Positions 62,701 to 64,000 of a stretch of DNA of 64,000 nucleotides are shown piece after piece. The notes beneath the pieces were generated by a model. The model ran no database searches. It was not told the DNA's origin and saw only the letters and a program-made list of their open reading frames with translations. Source of the DNA: Betaproteobacteria bacterium (lineage in GTDB: Bacteria; Pseudomonadota; Gammaproteobacteria; Burkholderiales; Casimicrobiaceae); the NCBI GenBank assembly GCA_016717855.1, contig JADKEV010000004.1, positions 211,579 to 275,578 of the forward strand. Reading direction: 5' to 3'. A program made the translations under genes and the position numbers. How positions within the stretch are numbered: the first letter of the stretch is position 1; each line of letters opens with the position of its first letter.

Positions 62701-63329
62701 GTTGCCGAGCAGCCCGACGGGCTGGGCGGATCGATGGAGATGTGCAGGAAACGCTCGGGGCCGCTGCCGGCGCTATTCACGCCGTGATAGGCAATCGAGC
62801 GTACGGTTCTCTCGGCAAATACCGGCGCCGTATCCGAAAACGTCATCGAAGTGCTGGTTCGCACCCGCTCGGCCATGTTCCGCCACACAATCTGGTCTGC
62901 CGCCGGCGTGCAGGTTGCCGAAAAGTTTACCGTGCCTCCGGACGGGATGCGGGTTGCCGAAGCGCCCAGCGTGCACACCGGCGGCACGACAGATGAGGCT
63001 ACGACCGTCACCGCGACCGGCGCGCTGGGCCCGGCAAAGCTCGTGAATATCACAGTCCGTGTGAGCGACAAGCCGTTGGTGGGTGGCGCGATGACGTCTA
63101 TCGTCGCTGTTGACTGAAAGGTTTCCACCCAGAGCACCTCGCCCGGTTGCGGCGTGCAGTTCGCAGTGAGCGTCCCGGCAGTTCCAGGGGGAACGAAGAT
63201 TGTAAAATTGCCCGGCTGGGTGTGGATGGTCCCGCTAAAATCACTGGTGACTTGGCAGACGGATTGCGCCAGCGCACCGACCGACGAAAAAACCGACAGC
63301 AGGATGCAAAACGCAGCCCGAATCCCCAT
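59787..63329 (-). CDS. Type Va autotransporter with Ig-like and invasin-like repeats
   Basis: A 1180-residue surface protein. A signal peptide (MGIRAAFCILLSVFSSVGAL) is followed by about three Ig-like domains with paired cysteines (to ~residue 390). Four invasin/Big-type repeats of ~103 residues come next, each holding GDQQ or similar, DLVVRV, WTVV and a DAQGLARTRFTMG-like stretch. After a short linker comes a C-terminal ~280-residue beta-barrel ending STRFTVGVRIEF, with a terminal Phe as autotransporters require. The start at 63329 has a perfect GGAGG site. It probably displays an adhesin stalk. It is on the same strand as, but separate from, the repeat-protein operon. Confidence 0.9.
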   Translation of the reverse strand: MGIRAAFCILLSVFSSVGALAQSVCQVTSDFSGTIHTQPGNFTIFVPPGTAGTLTANCTPQPGEVLWVETFQSTATIDVIAPPTNGLSLTRTVIFTSFAGPSAPVAVTVVASSVVPPVCTLGASATRIPSGGTVNFSATCTPAADQIVWRNMAERVRTSTSMTFSDTAPVFAERTVRSIAYHGVNSAGSGPERFLHISIDPPSPSGCSATAAPPVVRLGGSSTLSVACSGTGLPIGYTWSGPAGLSVSGPGASLLVTPQIAGITTYAVTAANSGGNSAPVSVTVGAAGSSPCSVGASRTGVLVANSSVTLTAGCDSLPTTYQWSEAPGLPGDAATSTRNTKSRKAGPIPGATSGTITVTPSETTTYTVVATNSSVSPPIVTQGQYTVLIQPPPVPAGITVYSGDQQQGIPGQTLPQDFVVRVTDSDGNPSPQAVVDWTVVGGGAGAGSFSPNPSLVSGAQGLSQSRFTMGSDPGGRTVRACLAPAGTLCAEFTVRPRVLAIGIVSGDQQVAVVGQALNQDLVVRVGDTQGNVAAQERVLWTVVNAGPSPGTFSPNPTLPSDAQGLARTRFTMGTDGGGRSLRACLETAPATCTTLTVQAPAVPTVLAIGIASGDQQIGSPGQALGQDLLVRVSNSQGNPVAQERVSWTVVNPGPNAGTFAPNPTLPSDAQGLARTRFTMGADAGGRTLRACLISVPATCVSVTVKPRAATITVTTAAGLVGVPGQVLAKDLVVQITETGGNPVPGEQVIWTVVNPGPSPGVFVPNPSPPADAQGLTRTRFTMGTDPGGRTLRACLVSAPASCLEVGVRSVDAAISRPAIQTATALRQLAIGTPQVQLVNIWLRLDQLRMRRNPAVMDLLRVSVDGKALPPFSALLAVQPVDKYGRPLLQRGGGASADQDPFERVGAFVNGNLEIGKHSGNEQQVGFSARSKGLTFGADYRLPGDHVVGVAGGLMKSDTSFVDEGGTQDGSGYSLSVYGSYVPAERTYIDFIAHAGSNKYSSMRHSKVENGVGGEYQAETKGTQYAIAVSAGYDHNVGPLTLNPYVRLEHFSASIRGFSERGDVAAIQVAGQNLAATVLTLGGQVSYAMNTSWGVMVPNARFEWMRQSQGGTRSVDAQLVSDSTVFTSVPVPAFDRSVGSVSVGASAVLPGGVNGFANIERLLGRDNFRSTRFTVGVRIEF
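60900..62150 (-). repeat. Four tandem ~310-bp repeats in the autotransporter
   Basis: The segment encoding DAQGL...RFTMG recurs near 60985, 61300, 61615 and 61925, about 310-315 bases apart. The two middle copies are the most alike, and the first and last have diverged. Each encodes one Ig-like domain. Confidence 0.85.
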
Positions 63330-63525
63330 GTCCATCCTCCAGCAATGTCTAGATTTCGTTTTGCTGACTGGTACCTGTTCCGGTCCATGCCAGCCCTGTT
63401 TCCGCAAACCGGGTGATGCACCCGATGCAATCCAGAACCACGATCGTCGGAAATGATAACCGTTCCGGAACGCGCCGCAAAACAAAGTTGCCGCCATCGC
63501 CCGAAATCACGGCACATTATGTTGG

Positions 63526-64000
63526 CTAGTTGCACGAGCGGAGTGCGGCGTCCGTTCCTTTGCTGTGCAAGCTCTCCCAGATCGCCAGCCAACCAAGACC
63601 GTGATCGACGTTCTCGATTGAGCGGAACACTGCTGCGGGGTTTTCTTCGCCGGAATTCGATTCCATTGTCGGGCGGCACGATCCGGTCCCTTTCGCCGCG
63701 CAGATGCAGTTGCCGAACCCTGCTGTCGATCGGAGGGAGGCGCGCAGGATTTTCTGACCCGACCATTCGCGAGAAGCCGCGGCTGACAGTCCATTCGTCG
63801 ATGTCCAACGGGCTGGCGATCGAAACCAGGGCGCACACACCATCCAGCCGAAAGGCCATCAGCGTGGCAAGCGTGCCGCCCCCGCTGAACCCGACGAGAT
63901 TGATGGCGCGCCCGTGCCAGCCCTTCTCGTCCAAAAGCCGGCGCAACGACGCAATCATGCTGGCAACCACCTCCGCGCCAAAGCGCCGATGCGTCCACCA
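63526..64000 (-). CDS. Alpha/beta hydrolase, 5'-truncated and frameshifted
   Basis: The visible part has the nucleophile elbow GFSGGG, an acid region GERDRIVPPDNG and, after a frameshift, the catalytic histidine in ENVDHGLGW. The triad residues are therefore in two frames. An extra A in the AAAA run (63641-63644) explains the break: removing it gives EFRRRNPAAVFRSIENVDHG and a stop at 63526. The gene runs off the right edge, so its start and length are unknown. Such enzymes include lipoprotein-type esterases and dienelactone-like hydrolases; the substrate is not known. Confidence 0.75.

Overview
The window is a high-G+C stretch of chromosome from a betaproteobacterium, most likely Burkholderiales or a close relative. 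No single marker fixes the genus. The placement rests on familiar gene neighbourhoods (nadE-glnB, scpA-scpB-rluB, trpS-M50 protease-yciO, rluC divergent from rne, a uvrB/aminotransferase divergent pair, urtABCDE-ureDABCEFG) and on protein sequences typical of that class. I see no prophage, IS element, integrase or CRISPR array.

Layout. 1-2.4 kb: the start of a di-haem cytochrome c peroxidase-like gene, a lipoprotein and tldD. 2.5-7.2 kb: a branched-chain amino acid type ABC transporter (livK-livH-livMG fusion-livF) with a hairpin attenuator after livK. 7.5-10 kb: mscL, glnB, nadE. 10-19 kb: a FemAB-like acyltransferase, an SDR, rluB-scpB-scpA, a secreted protein, trpS (with a Cys motif like that of Fe-S TrpRS), an M50 protease, yciO and cysB. 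19-30 kb: a complete nitrogen-scavenging locus, the urea ABC transporter urtABCDE and urease ureDABCEFG, headed by a good sigma-54 promoter; urtA and urtB each carry a frameshift. 30-33.5 kb: small envelope and redox genes, including a 30-residue membrane protein. 33.6-42 kb: HAD phosphatase, rluC, rne with its long leader, a flavodoxin, LMW phosphatase, uvrB and an aminotransferase. 43-48.6 kb: four membrane or lipid-linked glycan genes (UbiA-type prenyltransferase, polytopic membrane protein, fatty acid hydroxylase, LtaS-like sulfatase). 48.7-49.1 kb: tRNA-Gly, tRNA-Cys and tRNA-Leu.

49.2-59.3 kb is the most unusual part. One operon encodes an ECF sigma factor, a membrane anti-sigma factor, two exported caspase-like proteins and a glycine-zipper/SH3 lipoprotein. 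Next to it and on the same strand is a second set: two secreted proteins built from 6 and 12 copies of a ~31-residue Q-x-G-x-x-N-x-Q repeat that resembles curlin, a lipoprotein joining a CsgG-like pore domain to peptidoglycan-binding-like and DUF4384-like domains, a DUF2807-type protein and two small secreted proteins. I read this as a curli-like amyloid secretion system linked to caspases and a dedicated sigma factor. It lacks recognisable csgD, csgE and csgF. A 1180-residue autotransporter with Ig-like and invasin-like repeats lies immediately upstream.

Four genes (urtB, urtA, the small secreted protein at 58.2-58.5 kb, and the hydrolase at the right edge) are each broken by a single small indel, three of them in short homopolymers. 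Consensus sequence errors are the simplest explanation.
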